This document shows positions 56,748-64,000 of a stretch of DNA of 64,000 bases, one piece after another. The position numbers and the translations under genes are program-made. The first letter of the stretch is position 1, and each line of letters opens with the position of its first letter. The DNA is from Verrucomicrobiia bacterium (GTDB taxonomy: Bacteria > Verrucomicrobiota > Verrucomicrobiia > Palsa-1439): NCBI GenBank assembly GCA_035577545.1, contig DATLVI010000022.1:1-64000 (forward strand), read 5' to 3'. The notes beneath the pieces were generated by a model that did not search any database, was not told where the DNA came from, and saw nothing but the letters and a program-made list of their open reading frames with translations.

Positions 56748-57890
56748 TCATAGCAAAGGCCTCTCATCGTGTGGGCCACCGTTCGTCGGGGGTGGCGGTG
56801 GCTTCAGCCAATTCTCAAAATAGCGGCGAAACGGGAAATTCAATAACAACCCGATAATCACCATCGTCGACAAGGCAACTCCGAAGACGATAAAACCTGA
56901 GTATTCGTGATACGCCTTGCTTGCAATCTCCTGCCCATAAACTTGGGCCACCAGGGCGATGGAAGTTACGCGCGCGATGTTACCCAACACTGCCAGAGGC
57001 ATCGCGCTCAAAAATAACAACCATCGTTTCCATTGCACCTGCTGCGTTACGTAGGCATAGGCGGCAGTAACGGTCGTCAATGCCATAAGCGACCGAATCC
57101 CACTGCACGGCGCGGCCACATCGAAATGAAATACCCGGGAATAAATCCCGGTGCCAACCCGCGTCGTCTCAATGCCAAACATATTCAACAGTCCCGTGGA
57201 CGACCGGGCCATCAGCAGCTGCAGCGGGAACCCAACCCGCTCGTCCAGAAAGTTCAACGGGATCATCAATAGTAGAAAGCTGATGGGAAAAAGCAACAGG
57301 CGGAAAGCCCCGCGTCCTCCCAGTGCCAGCGCCAACCCATACAGCAGGATCACGAAAGAGAATACCACGATGCGGGGCTGCATCGCTTTCACGCCGAAGT
57401 AATACACGGCCATCGCGACCGCAACCACGGCCAGCCCTCGCGGAACTGGGTCGTCCATCGCCTCCCGGATCCCGCCCCACAAGGCCGCCACTTGCCAGAA
57501 TAAAAGAATGGGAGCAATCTGGAGTACCCGAGGGGTTAACGATTCGGAGATGATGTCCGGAGTCATCAGAATAAAAACGGTGGCTCCCAACGCAATCCAG
57601 TAGGGCTGCCAACTTCGCTGCTGGTCAGAATCGCGATTGGAGAGATTCCACCAGAGGAGGCCCAGAGCAATCAATGGGATTAGTGGACCGTGGGAGTAAT
57701 TCGAAACGTGGTTCCAGTGGCTGACGAGCCAGATATAACAACTCATCTGGTCAACATGCTGGATTTCAACGGTTTGTACGAAATAAGCGTAGTAGACCAG
57801 GCCGACCAGAATGACCCCAAGGGCAACCTTCACCCAGTCGATGGAACTGGAGGGGAATCTAACAGCCGCAATCGAGGTCCCGTTACTCAT
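56748..57890 (-). CDS. Exosortase
   Basis: The 380-residue protein has about nine transmembrane helices and the exosortase catalytic triad: Cys262 in VAAPCSGIRSLMAL, Arg307 in LGNIARVTSIALV and His328 in AYHEYSGF. Exosortases cut PEP-CTERM-type sorting signals and link the proteins to a surface lipid or glycan. The N-terminal region (SHGPLIPLIALGLLWW) is typical. A Pro-rich tail ends the protein. No PEP-CTERM protein is encoded in this window, so targets lie elsewhere or use a variant signal. It is the first gene of exosortase-EpsI-transferase. Confidence 0.95.
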   Translation of the reverse strand: MSNGTSIAAVRFPSSSIDWVKVALGVILVGLVYYAYFVQTVEIQHVDQMSCYIWLVSHWNHVSNYSHGPLIPLIALGLLWWNLSNRDSDQQRSWQPYWIALGATVFILMTPDIISESLTPRVLQIAPILLFWQVAALWGGIREAMDDPVPRGLAVVAVAMAVYYFGVKAMQPRIVVFSFVILLYGLALALGGRGAFRLLLFPISFLLLMIPLNFLDERVGFPLQLLMARSSTGLLNMFGIETTRVGTGIYSRVFHFDVAAPCSGIRSLMALTTVTAAYAYVTQQVQWKRWLLFLSAMPLAVLGNIARVTSIALVAQVYGQEIASKAYHEYSGFIVFGVALSTMVIIGLLLNFPFRRYFENWLKPPPPPTNGGPHDERPLL

Positions 57891-57967
57891 TACAAATAGT
57901 GAGCGTAAATCCCTTGAAAATCCCCGCTAGTGTAAGGCCACCCATCATTCTTGTCAAACTCCCCCGC

Positions 57968-57996
57968 TTGTCGCCGAGTGGCCTGTCAGCTACCAT
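57968..57996 (+). promoter_or_regulatory. Leaderless-type promoter of the solute-binding protein gene
   Basis: TTGTCG (57968-57973), a 17-bp spacer and TACCAT (57991-57996) end 6 nt before the ATG at 58003. The region also separates this gene from the divergent exosortase operon. Confidence 0.5.
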
Positions 57997-58002
57997 CCCG
58001 CA

Positions 58003-59520
58003 ATGAAACAGCGCGCGCTCCTCGCACTCGTCCTCGCATTTGCAAGTTGCCAGCATTCTCACCAACCCGAACCTGCGACCCTGATCTTTGCCCGGGGGGC
58101 TGATTCGCAGAAGCTCGACCCCGCCGACGTGGACGACGGCGAATCGATCAAGGTTCTTGTCAACATCAGCGAGGGTCTCGTCCGCTTCAAACACGGCACC
58201 ACAGAAGCGGAACCCTGCCTGGCGACTTCCTGGACAATCAGTCCTGACGGTCTCACCTACACTTTCAAGCTTCGTCAAGGCGTCCGCTTTCACGATGGCA
58301 CACCCCTCGATGCGCCGGCTGCCGCGTTCAGTTTCCTGCGCCAAATGGACAAGTCCAACCCTGCACATCTGCCGGACGCGACATTCGCGTACTGGTCGGC
58401 CATGTTTAATATGATTACTGCGGTCGAGGTTGTCGACCCCATGACCCTGCGCCTGCGCCTGCGCGAACCGCACGCCCCGCTGCTGGCCAGCCTCTGCATC
58501 CCGGCGGCGCACCTCATCAGTCCGAAGTTCATCGACCAGCGCCATCCCGTCGGCACCGGGCCGTTCCGCTTCGTGGAATGGGCGCCCAACGAGCGCATTG
58601 TGCTCGAAGCCAATCCCGAGTACTGGGAGGGTAAACCAAAAATACAGCGTCTGGTCTTCAAAGTCGTTCCTGATTCCGCCACGCGCCTTATCCAGCTTCA
58701 AACGGGCCAAATCCAGGCGATGGACGGCATCGACCCGAACGATCTGCCCATCGTCAAGCTCGACAAATCGCTGCAGTTGCTCACCGCGCCGGGACTGAAT
58801 GTTTGCTACCTGTCCTTCAATTGCCAAAAGCCGCCACTTGACAACAAGGTCTTGCGCCGCGCGATCGCCGCCGCCATCAACAAAAAAGACATCATCGACG
58901 ACGTCTATCGCGGGGCGGCCATCGTCGCCCGAAATCCCCTGCCGCCATTTGTCGCCGGGCACAACGACGAAATCCCGGAGCAGCTTTACGAAACAACCAT
59001 GCCATGGCCCACCGTGAAGACGCCCTTGCGCCTCGAAGTGATGACCAACCCGCGCCCGTATCTGCCCAATCCGCTCCGGGCCGCCGAGATGATCAAATCC
59101 GACCTGGCGAAGATTCAGGTCCCCGTCGAAATCGTCCCGAATGAATGGGGCGCGCACCTCAGCCGCACGAGCCACGGCGACCACCAGATGGCGTTGATGG
59201 GCTGGGTCGGCGACAACGGTGATGCGGACAATTTTCTGTATGTGCTGCTCGACAAGGACACCGCGACGCTCGGCTCTGCGCTCAACATCTGTTTCTGGAT
59301 GAACGACGCCTACCATGATCTCATGGTGGCCGCGCGACGCGAACTCGATCCCGCAAAACGCGCAGCGCTCTATCACAAATCACAGGAGATCATCTTCGAG
59401 GAAGCGCCCATGGTTCCGCTCGCTCATGCCGAGTCACTCATGGCCTGTCGCGCAAACACTGACGGCATCTTGTTCGAGGTTAATGGCGACATCCTTTTCT
59501 ACAAAGCTACGGTGAAGTGA
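58003..59520 (+). CDS. Peptide/oligosaccharide ABC transporter solute-binding lipoprotein
   Basis: The 505-residue protein has a short signal peptide with a lipobox (LAFASC, Cys16) and belongs to the SBP_bac_5 (DppA/OppA) family. Family blocks are SEGLVRFKHGTTEAEPCLAT, WTISPDGLTYTFKLRQGVRF (the family's most conserved segment), VGTGPFRFVEW and KVLRRAIAAAINKKDII. It should bind peptides or other oligomers outside the inner membrane and deliver them to an ABC permease. No permease or ATPase genes are adjacent. The 3' end overlaps the convergent membrane-protein gene by 14 bp. Confidence 0.93.
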   Translation: MKQRALLALVLAFASCQHSHQPEPATLIFARGADSQKLDPADVDDGESIKVLVNISEGLVRFKHGTTEAEPCLATSWTISPDGLTYTFKLRQGVRFHDGTPLDAPAAAFSFLRQMDKSNPAHLPDATFAYWSAMFNMITAVEVVDPMTLRLRLREPHAPLLASLCIPAAHLISPKFIDQRHPVGTGPFRFVEWAPNERIVLEANPEYWEGKPKIQRLVFKVVPDSATRLIQLQTGQIQAMDGIDPNDLPIVKLDKSLQLLTAPGLNVCYLSFNCQKPPLDNKVLRRAIAAAINKKDIIDDVYRGAAIVARNPLPPFVAGHNDEIPEQLYETTMPWPTVKTPLRLEVMTNPRPYLPNPLRAAEMIKSDLAKIQVPVEIVPNEWGAHLSRTSHGDHQMALMGWVGDNGDADNFLYVLLDKDTATLGSALNICFWMNDAYHDLMVAARRELDPAKRAALYHKSQEIIFEEAPMVPLAHAESLMACRANTDGILFEVNGDILFYKATVK

Positions 59521-61285
59521 GTACGCGGAACACGGTGAAGCGTCCGCTCTCCATGATTCGTTGGAAATGCCGGAGTTGTTCCGGTTGGTTCTCGAACAAC
59601 AACGCTGCGCAGTGGGCATCCAGCAGCCCGAGCTTGTCCGCTTTGTAACGCCGCGAATCCTGCCCGTCATAGGAGAACCCGACGTCGTACACGAAATAGT
59701 CGGCCTCATACTTGCGCACAAAATCGTAGAATTGATCCTCGCTCCCATAAATCGCTGCCAGCATCTCGCGATAGCGTTCGCGAATCCGTTGGTTCTCGAA
59801 CTTCGAGTGCATGATGATTGGTCGCCCCGTATGCGCAAGGAACACGGGCGAATCCCCGATCGAGGAGAGCAGAACGGCATTCGTAGGCGTGTTCTCCTGC
59901 AGCCATTTCACAATCGGACGATACTCGTCGGGCGATGCCTGCTCTCGTTTCAGGGGCGCAAAGTTCAGCATCGCGAACTGCCATAGGGCGGCGACAAAGA
60001 CCACCCACTTTCCCCACGTGCGTTCCGCCACCAGGCCTGCCGCGACCACCGCGACCGCAAACCCCAGGAAAACAAAGCTGCGTACTACCATCCACGCCAG
60101 CGGCGCGAGCAACAAGGTGAACACGATGAAAATATTCGTGGCGCAAGCGACGCGCTTGCCACTGGTGAACACATACACCACCGTCACCAGCACCAAGGGA
60201 CCGCACCACAACAAGCTGCGCCAGAACTCGTGCAAAGACGCGGTTTCAAACGCGCCGCCCTCCCACAACAAACGCGCCTCCCATGGCAGGTCCGCGGGAT
60301 TGACCGGTTTCACTCCCAAAAGGCGCAGCTTGTACATGAAGAGTTGGTACACATGCGCGTACTCCCCGTACGACTTCTGCAACAGCACGCTCGCGAGCAG
60401 CAAACCCGCCACCCAACCCGCAAACACCAGCGTCGCCCGCCTCCGTCCTCCGTTGATCCACACGGCCAGCGCCAGCGCGTAGAGCACGCACATCATCGGC
60501 GACAGAAAAATCTGTTTCGCCCGCAACACAGGGACCAACACGCAGCCGGCCGCCAGCGTCAGGACAAACCAGGTTAACCGCGGTGTTTCACCCTTGCCGA
60601 GGTACACCAGCGTCGTGGCCACCAACAGCGGCGCCATCACAAACTGCGTCAGATGCCAACTCGCCAGCGCCGCGAGCCAGAACAGCGCGCCCAGAAACTG
60701 GTCGCGTTTTCGCTGGTCCTGCAACGCGCGCATGGTGAAGAAGAGTGCGAAAATGATGAGCGAAATCGCGAAGTCTTCGCGCAGGAACAGGTTCTTCACC
60801 GTCCGCCCATAGCTCGGGTACAATGCCGCGTAGAGCGCGCTGGCAAAGACCCCCGCCCCATCACTGCGCCAGAGCGCCCGCGCCAGGAAGAAGACGCCAA
60901 ACAATGACAGGCTGGAAACCAGACAGTCGTACCAAACCACAAAGACGTGGAACGCTGGCAGCGGGAGGGCGAGGCTCCTGCCGAGCCGATACAACACCCC
61001 CACCGGCACTTCCATCGCCACGGTGAACTCGGCCCAGTCGTCGATCTTGTCGGGATACTGGACCGCGCGGTCCTGCGAGAGTTGACCCCAATCACGGATT
61101 GGATGAAACGCGAAAAACTTCGCGAAGCGATACTGAAACGCATTCTCGCTCCAGAATTGCCCGACATCGTCCTGCGCGTCCCACGTCCGATTGGAAAAAA
61201 TCTTCGCTGTCTTCAGATGGACGTGAAAAGCGTACAGGACCGTGACCACCGCCAGACAAAACACAAGTCGCCGCCACGAGTTCAT
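59507..61285 (-). CDS. Polytopic membrane protein, GT-C glycosyltransferase-like
   Basis: The 592-residue protein has about eleven transmembrane helices and a soluble C-terminal domain of about 160 residues. The first periplasmic loop carries SNRTWDAQDDVGQFWSENAF, in the place where GT-C and STT3-like transferases have acidic catalytic residues. GRTVKNLFLREDFAISLIIF lies in a second conserved loop. The C-terminal part (EYRPIVKWLQENTPTNAVLL, then YEADYFVYDVGFSYD) is like that of many uncharacterised dolichyl-mannosyltransferase-like proteins. Donor and acceptor are unknown. ATG at 61285 is chosen at the start of the first helix. Confidence 0.75.
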   Translation of the reverse strand: MNSWRRLVFCLAVVTVLYAFHVHLKTAKIFSNRTWDAQDDVGQFWSENAFQYRFAKFFAFHPIRDWGQLSQDRAVQYPDKIDDWAEFTVAMEVPVGVLYRLGRSLALPLPAFHVFVVWYDCLVSSLSLFGVFFLARALWRSDGAGVFASALYAALYPSYGRTVKNLFLREDFAISLIIFALFFTMRALQDQRKRDQFLGALFWLAALASWHLTQFVMAPLLVATTLVYLGKGETPRLTWFVLTLAAGCVLVPVLRAKQIFLSPMMCVLYALALAVWINGGRRRATLVFAGWVAGLLLASVLLQKSYGEYAHVYQLFMYKLRLLGVKPVNPADLPWEARLLWEGGAFETASLHEFWRSLLWCGPLVLVTVVYVFTSGKRVACATNIFIVFTLLLAPLAWMVVRSFVFLGFAVAVVAAGLVAERTWGKWVVFVAALWQFAMLNFAPLKREQASPDEYRPIVKWLQENTPTNAVLLSSIGDSPVFLAHTGRPIIMHSKFENQRIRERYREMLAAIYGSEDQFYDFVRKYEADYFVYDVGFSYDGQDSRRYKADKLGLLDAHCAALLFENQPEQLRHFQRIMESGRFTVFRVLTSP

Positions 61286-61392
61286 CGTGGCAGCGATTCT
61301 TAACCGCGACGCCTCCTGATTACAAACCCCTTGTGGCTGCATTCGCGTACCCTGTCACACCGTCGTGCCGTTTCACCACAACGCGATTGCTG

Positions 61393-62364
61393 TCAGGCTC
61401 GGCTCGTAGGCAAACGCACCGGCGGGACCGCCCGCTCGATGGCTGCGTGATCGCGCTCCAGCCACGGGGGTAGCTTGAGTTTCGTGCCCAGCTCTTCCGC
61501 CGGCTCGTCGACGGTAAAGCCGGGATTGTTGGTGGCGATCTCAAAAAGCACACCGCCCGGTTCGCGATAGTAAATTGAGTGGAAATACGTGCGGTCCATT
61601 ACCGGCGAAATGTTAAACCCTTTACCGGCAATCTCTTTGTGCCAGGCTTTCTGCTGCGCATCATCTTTCGTGCGGAACGCGACATGATGGACAACGCCCG
61701 CTCCCATGCCGCCGTGATGGGCATCCGGTACGCAAAGCAGATCGACCGTGGATGCGAACCCGTCGCCCGTACCGGCACGGTAACGGAAACGATTCTGTTC
61801 GTTCCCCATAGACTTGAAACCCATCACGTCTGCCAACAGTTTGGCAGTGTTCTCATAACCCTCCTCGGAAATTGTCACGCTGTGAAACCCACGAATAGCC
61901 TGCTCAATGGGAACAGGACCGTTTGCCCACGGCTGGCCCTTCGGTTCCACCACTTCCACCGAGCTGATGATTTCCAACTGCATCCCGTCCGGGTCGGCAA
62001 AACCGAGAACACGTTCCCCGAAGCGTTCGACCACCGCCTGCAGTGCCACGCCTTTCTCTTTCAATCGTTTGGACCAATAGTCGATTGCGCCCATGGGAAC
62101 GGCGAATGCGGTGGCGGTTACCTGCGGCGGGCCGATTCGCCCGCGATACGCGCCGGCCCACGCGAAGAAAGTCATGATTGACCCCGGCCGGCCCAGTTCG
62201 TCGCCATAGTAGAGATGATAGCTCCCGGGATCATCAAAGTTCACCGTCAATTTCACCAGTCGCAATCCCAACACGCCGCAGTAGAAATCGATGTTCTTCT
62301 GGGCATCGGCGGTGATGGCGGTGACATGATGAAGTCCGCCAATCGTATTCTCAGGGGTCGTCAT
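61393..62364 (-). CDS. mhqO: Ring-cleaving dioxygenase, MhqO type
   Basis: The 323-residue protein contains two vicinal-oxygen-chelate (glyoxalase) modules. Metal ligands are likely His12 or His13 (GLHHVTAITAD), His227 (VVHHVAFRT) and Glu275 (GGVLFEIAT). AQKNIDFYCGVLGLRLVKLT and NFDDPGSYHLYYGDE are hallmarks of the hydroquinone-specific extradiol dioxygenases MhqO/LinE-like. Bacillus MhqO helps detoxify quinones. It overlaps the mhqD start by 4 bp (ATGA) and is the last gene of the operon. Confidence 0.92.
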   Translation of the reverse strand: MTTPENTIGGLHHVTAITADAQKNIDFYCGVLGLRLVKLTVNFDDPGSYHLYYGDELGRPGSIMTFFAWAGAYRGRIGPPQVTATAFAVPMGAIDYWSKRLKEKGVALQAVVERFGERVLGFADPDGMQLEIISSVEVVEPKGQPWANGPVPIEQAIRGFHSVTISEEGYENTAKLLADVMGFKSMGNEQNRFRYRAGTGDGFASTVDLLCVPDAHHGGMGAGVVHHVAFRTKDDAQQKAWHKEIAGKGFNISPVMDRTYFHSIYYREPGGVLFEIATNNPGFTVDEPAEELGTKLKLPPWLERDHAAIERAVPPVRLPTSRA

Positions 62365-63020
62365 GGTCGGTCCTTCTGATTGGCAGCGATGACGCCCTTC
62401 AGCAACTTTCGGCAGGCATCGAGCTCATCGTCATTGATCGTGTGCGGCATGCCGGGATAACGGCGCAACTCAACCACTGCGCCCATCTGACTTAGTACGG
62501 CCTCGGTCTCTTTCACGCGCTCGAACGGGACATGCGGATCGGGATCGCTCGTGCCCAGGAATACCGGGGTGCTGGCCAGCGAGCCCGGATAATTTCTCGG
62601 GGTGCCAGGAGGCCCAATGAGCCCACCCGTTAACGCGATCACCGCGCCGTAACGCCGCGGATGCCTCGCGACAAACTCCGATGTGAGGCAAGCTCCCTGC
62701 GAGAAACCCAGCAAGATGATCCGGCCGCTCGAAATGCCACGGGCCAGAAGATCATCAACGAGCGAATCAAGTCGACCCAGCGCCGAATCCAGATACGGCT
62801 GGTTCGCGTCAAGCGGTGCGAGGAAGGAATGCGGATACCACGTGTTTCCAGCCGCCTGCGGTGCAATGGCCGCGAGTTTTTCGACGCCCAACTCCTCGTA
62901 CAGCGAGAGCGTGCCCTCCGCGTCCGCACCCCGACCATGGATCAGCAGGATCGTTGCGTCCGCCTTTTCCGGCGTGGGACCGGCAGTAAGGACCGGCTGC
63001 TTGGCGTGTGGATCGTTCAT
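62361..63020 (-). CDS. mhqD: Carboxylesterase/phospholipase, MhqD type
   Basis: The 219-residue alpha/beta hydrolase has the nucleophile elbow GFSQGA (Ser107), the acid in TSDPDPHVPFERV (Asp159 or Asp161) and the catalytic His193 in GMPHTIN. LIHGRGADAEGTLSLYEELG near the N-terminus supplies the oxyanion hole. Its size and pairing with mhqO match Bacillus MhqD, part of the quinone-stress response. It is cytoplasmic, with no signal peptide. It lies 17 bp after the alpha/beta hydrolase gene. Confidence 0.9.
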   Translation of the reverse strand: MNDPHAKQPVLTAGPTPEKADATILLIHGRGADAEGTLSLYEELGVEKLAAIAPQAAGNTWYPHSFLAPLDANQPYLDSALGRLDSLVDDLLARGISSGRIILLGFSQGACLTSEFVARHPRRYGAVIALTGGLIGPPGTPRNYPGSLASTPVFLGTSDPDPHVPFERVKETEAVLSQMGAVVELRRYPGMPHTINDDELDACRKLLKGVIAANQKDRP

Positions 63021-63037
63021 GAATTAAGCGGTGGTGT

Positions 63038-63946
63038 CTAGCGATTGAGGAACTCAAGCAATTTGGGAATGACCTGGTCGGGCGCCTCCTCCATAAGCCA
63101 GTGCCCGGCGCCGCGAACAACGACGCCCTCAACGTTGGTCGCCACCAGACGTCCCTGTTGGATCAGGAATTCGCCGGAAGCCTTTTCCCCGGTCAGGACC
63201 AACATCGGCATCGGCAACGGCGTTTTGGCGAAGCCGGCAAAATCCTGCGCATCTTTCTCGAACGCGCGAAAGTATTCGAAGCCGGCGCGCATGTGGTCCG
63301 GTTGGGCATAGGCGGCCGCGTAAATTCGCCGGTCGCGTTCCGGCACCGAATGGGCGGGGTCCGCGGCGAAATCATTCCAGAAATGCTCGAAATAAATACG
63401 TTCGCGACCGTGCACGAGCGCGAGGGGCGTCTTCCCATAGAAATGAAAGTGCCAGAGGTCGCGCATCAGCCATACATCGCGCCAGTTCCCCACACCGGGA
63501 AGGAAGGCGTCCATCAATACAGTTCGATCCACCTCGCTTGGATACTGTGCCGCATAGGCGTAGGCGACCATCAGTCCAATGTCGTGCCCGACGATTTGAA
63601 TGTGGTCGTACCCAAGGTTGTGCACCAGCATATGAATGTCCTGGGCCATTACGGCCTTGGTATAACCCTCGGTCGGCGTGGAAGACTGACCCGCGCCGCG
63701 TAGGTCCGGCGCGATGACGGTGTGGGTCTTAGCCAGTTCCTTCATCAGCGGTAGCCACATGTGACTTGTTTCGGCGTACCCATGCAGGAGCACTACGGGG
63801 TCACCCTGGCCGGCAATCAGGTAGTGCAGCCGCACGCCGTTGACATCGGCAAACCGACTTTGCGGCGCTGGTTCTGCAAAGGCAGTCGCGGCCAAAAGCA
63901 CAAACAGATAGAAACTCGAAAGGTGACTTGTGAGTTTGTTCTTCAT
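63038..63946 (-). CDS. Secreted alpha/beta hydrolase, epoxide hydrolase/dehalogenase-like
   Basis: The 302-residue protein has a signal peptide (SSFYLFVLLAATAFAE). The hydrolase core has the oxyanion motif LLHGYAETSHMW, the nucleophile elbow VGHDIGLM with Asp122 (as in epoxide hydrolases and haloalkane dehalogenases instead of Ser), and the catalytic His near residue 282 in GAGHWLMEE. PDLRGAGQSSTPTEGYTK is typical of this group. The substrate may be an epoxide or halogenated compound. It is the first gene of the operon with mhqD and mhqO and suggests handling of electrophilic aromatics. About 50 bp before the window end hold no other gene. Confidence 0.9.
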   Translation of the reverse strand: MKNKLTSHLSSFYLFVLLAATAFAEPAPQSRFADVNGVRLHYLIAGQGDPVVLLHGYAETSHMWLPLMKELAKTHTVIAPDLRGAGQSSTPTEGYTKAVMAQDIHMLVHNLGYDHIQIVGHDIGLMVAYAYAAQYPSEVDRTVLMDAFLPGVGNWRDVWLMRDLWHFHFYGKTPLALVHGRERIYFEHFWNDFAADPAHSVPERDRRIYAAAYAQPDHMRAGFEYFRAFEKDAQDFAGFAKTPLPMPMLVLTGEKASGEFLIQQGRLVATNVEGVVVRGAGHWLMEEAPDQVIPKLLEFLNR

Positions 63947-64000
63947 AACGATGGATCTTCGGTTCAGGCAGCGGCTGTCGTTAACAAGGCTTCAATCTTG

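Noticed and set aside
1-64000. CRISPR arrays, prophage, insertion sequences or rRNA
   Set aside because: No regularly spaced repeats, transposase, integrase, phage structural genes or rRNA sequence were seen.

Overview
The window looks like one chromosome segment of a GC-rich, aerobic bacterium of the PVC group, most likely Verrucomicrobiota (Pedosphaera/Limisphaera-like soil or freshwater lineages). This is an inference from gene content: tandem GT-C/TPR membrane proteins, an exosortase cluster, a very long Verrucomicrobia-style multidomain secreted protein, a fused cytochrome bc/oxidase operon, and intergenic AAACGAACCCATTT repeats. No rRNA or other direct phylogenetic marker is present. 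Genes are densely packed, with many ATGA, TAATG and TGATG overlaps.

Layout. 1-4.6 kb: polyphosphate operon (ROK sugar kinase, Ppx/GppA, Ppk1). 4.6-6.1 kb: a repeat-rich stretch with one small membrane-protein gene, a decayed tRNA-Asp and several palindromes. 6.1-9.7 kb: rtcB RNA ligase overlapping an ECF sigma / anti-sigma / secreted-protein unit, then yqeY. 9.7-12.9 kb: tandem paralogous GT-C/TPR membrane proteins. 12.9-31.1 kb: one co-directional (minus) respiratory locus of 20 genes. 31.1-31.9 kb: promoter, inverted repeat, candidate small RNA and tRNA-Gly(CCC). 31.9-33 kb: clpS-DUF2017-DUF2007. 33-37.6 kb: accB-accC-PFK-thiE-pfkB-type kinase operon. 37.7-41.1 kb: tmk-holB-O-antigen-ligase operon. 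41.2-47.6 kb: two stand-alone receiver proteins, an OmpR-type two-component system with a predicted target gene, a macro-domain protein and an SDR. 47.7-50.3 kb: small membrane proteins, UDP-glucuronate decarboxylase, a secreted protein. 50.4-57.9 kb: secreted multidomain endonuclease, sugar-phosphate transferase, EpsI-like protein, exosortase. 58-64 kb: solute-binding lipoprotein, a GT-C-like membrane protein, and an mhqO/mhqD-type quinone-detoxification operon with an alpha/beta hydrolase.

How the genes work together. The respiratory locus begins, in transcription order, with a ferredoxin carrying four [4Fe-4S] motifs and a HEAT protein. It continues with a Rieske protein, a b6-type split cytochrome b and a giant octaheme cytochrome c that carries a coiled coil and an embedded LysM domain. 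Next come a cupredoxin-like protein and an A-type cytochrome oxidase with its heme A and copper assembly factors (CtaA, CtaB, Sco, DUF420) and an ABC exporter. It ends with a paralogue of the cupredoxin-like protein that has lost the copper-ligand cysteine. This arrangement suggests a dedicated quinol-to-oxygen supercomplex in which the octaheme protein replaces cytochrome c1 or f, and it is the strongest candidate for an unusual system here.

Two regulatory patterns recur. An 11-bp-period GTAAAA direct repeat followed at a fixed distance by a TACACT -10 element lies upstream of both the two-component operon and the adjacent VHEWGTF-protein gene, which defines a candidate regulon. Separately, at least five genes (rtcB, yqeY, clpS, the DUF2007-like gene at 47680, the solute-binding protein gene) have a TTGnnn / 17-18 bp / TAnnnT promoter ending 5-9 nt before the start codon, which predicts leaderless or near-leaderless transcripts.
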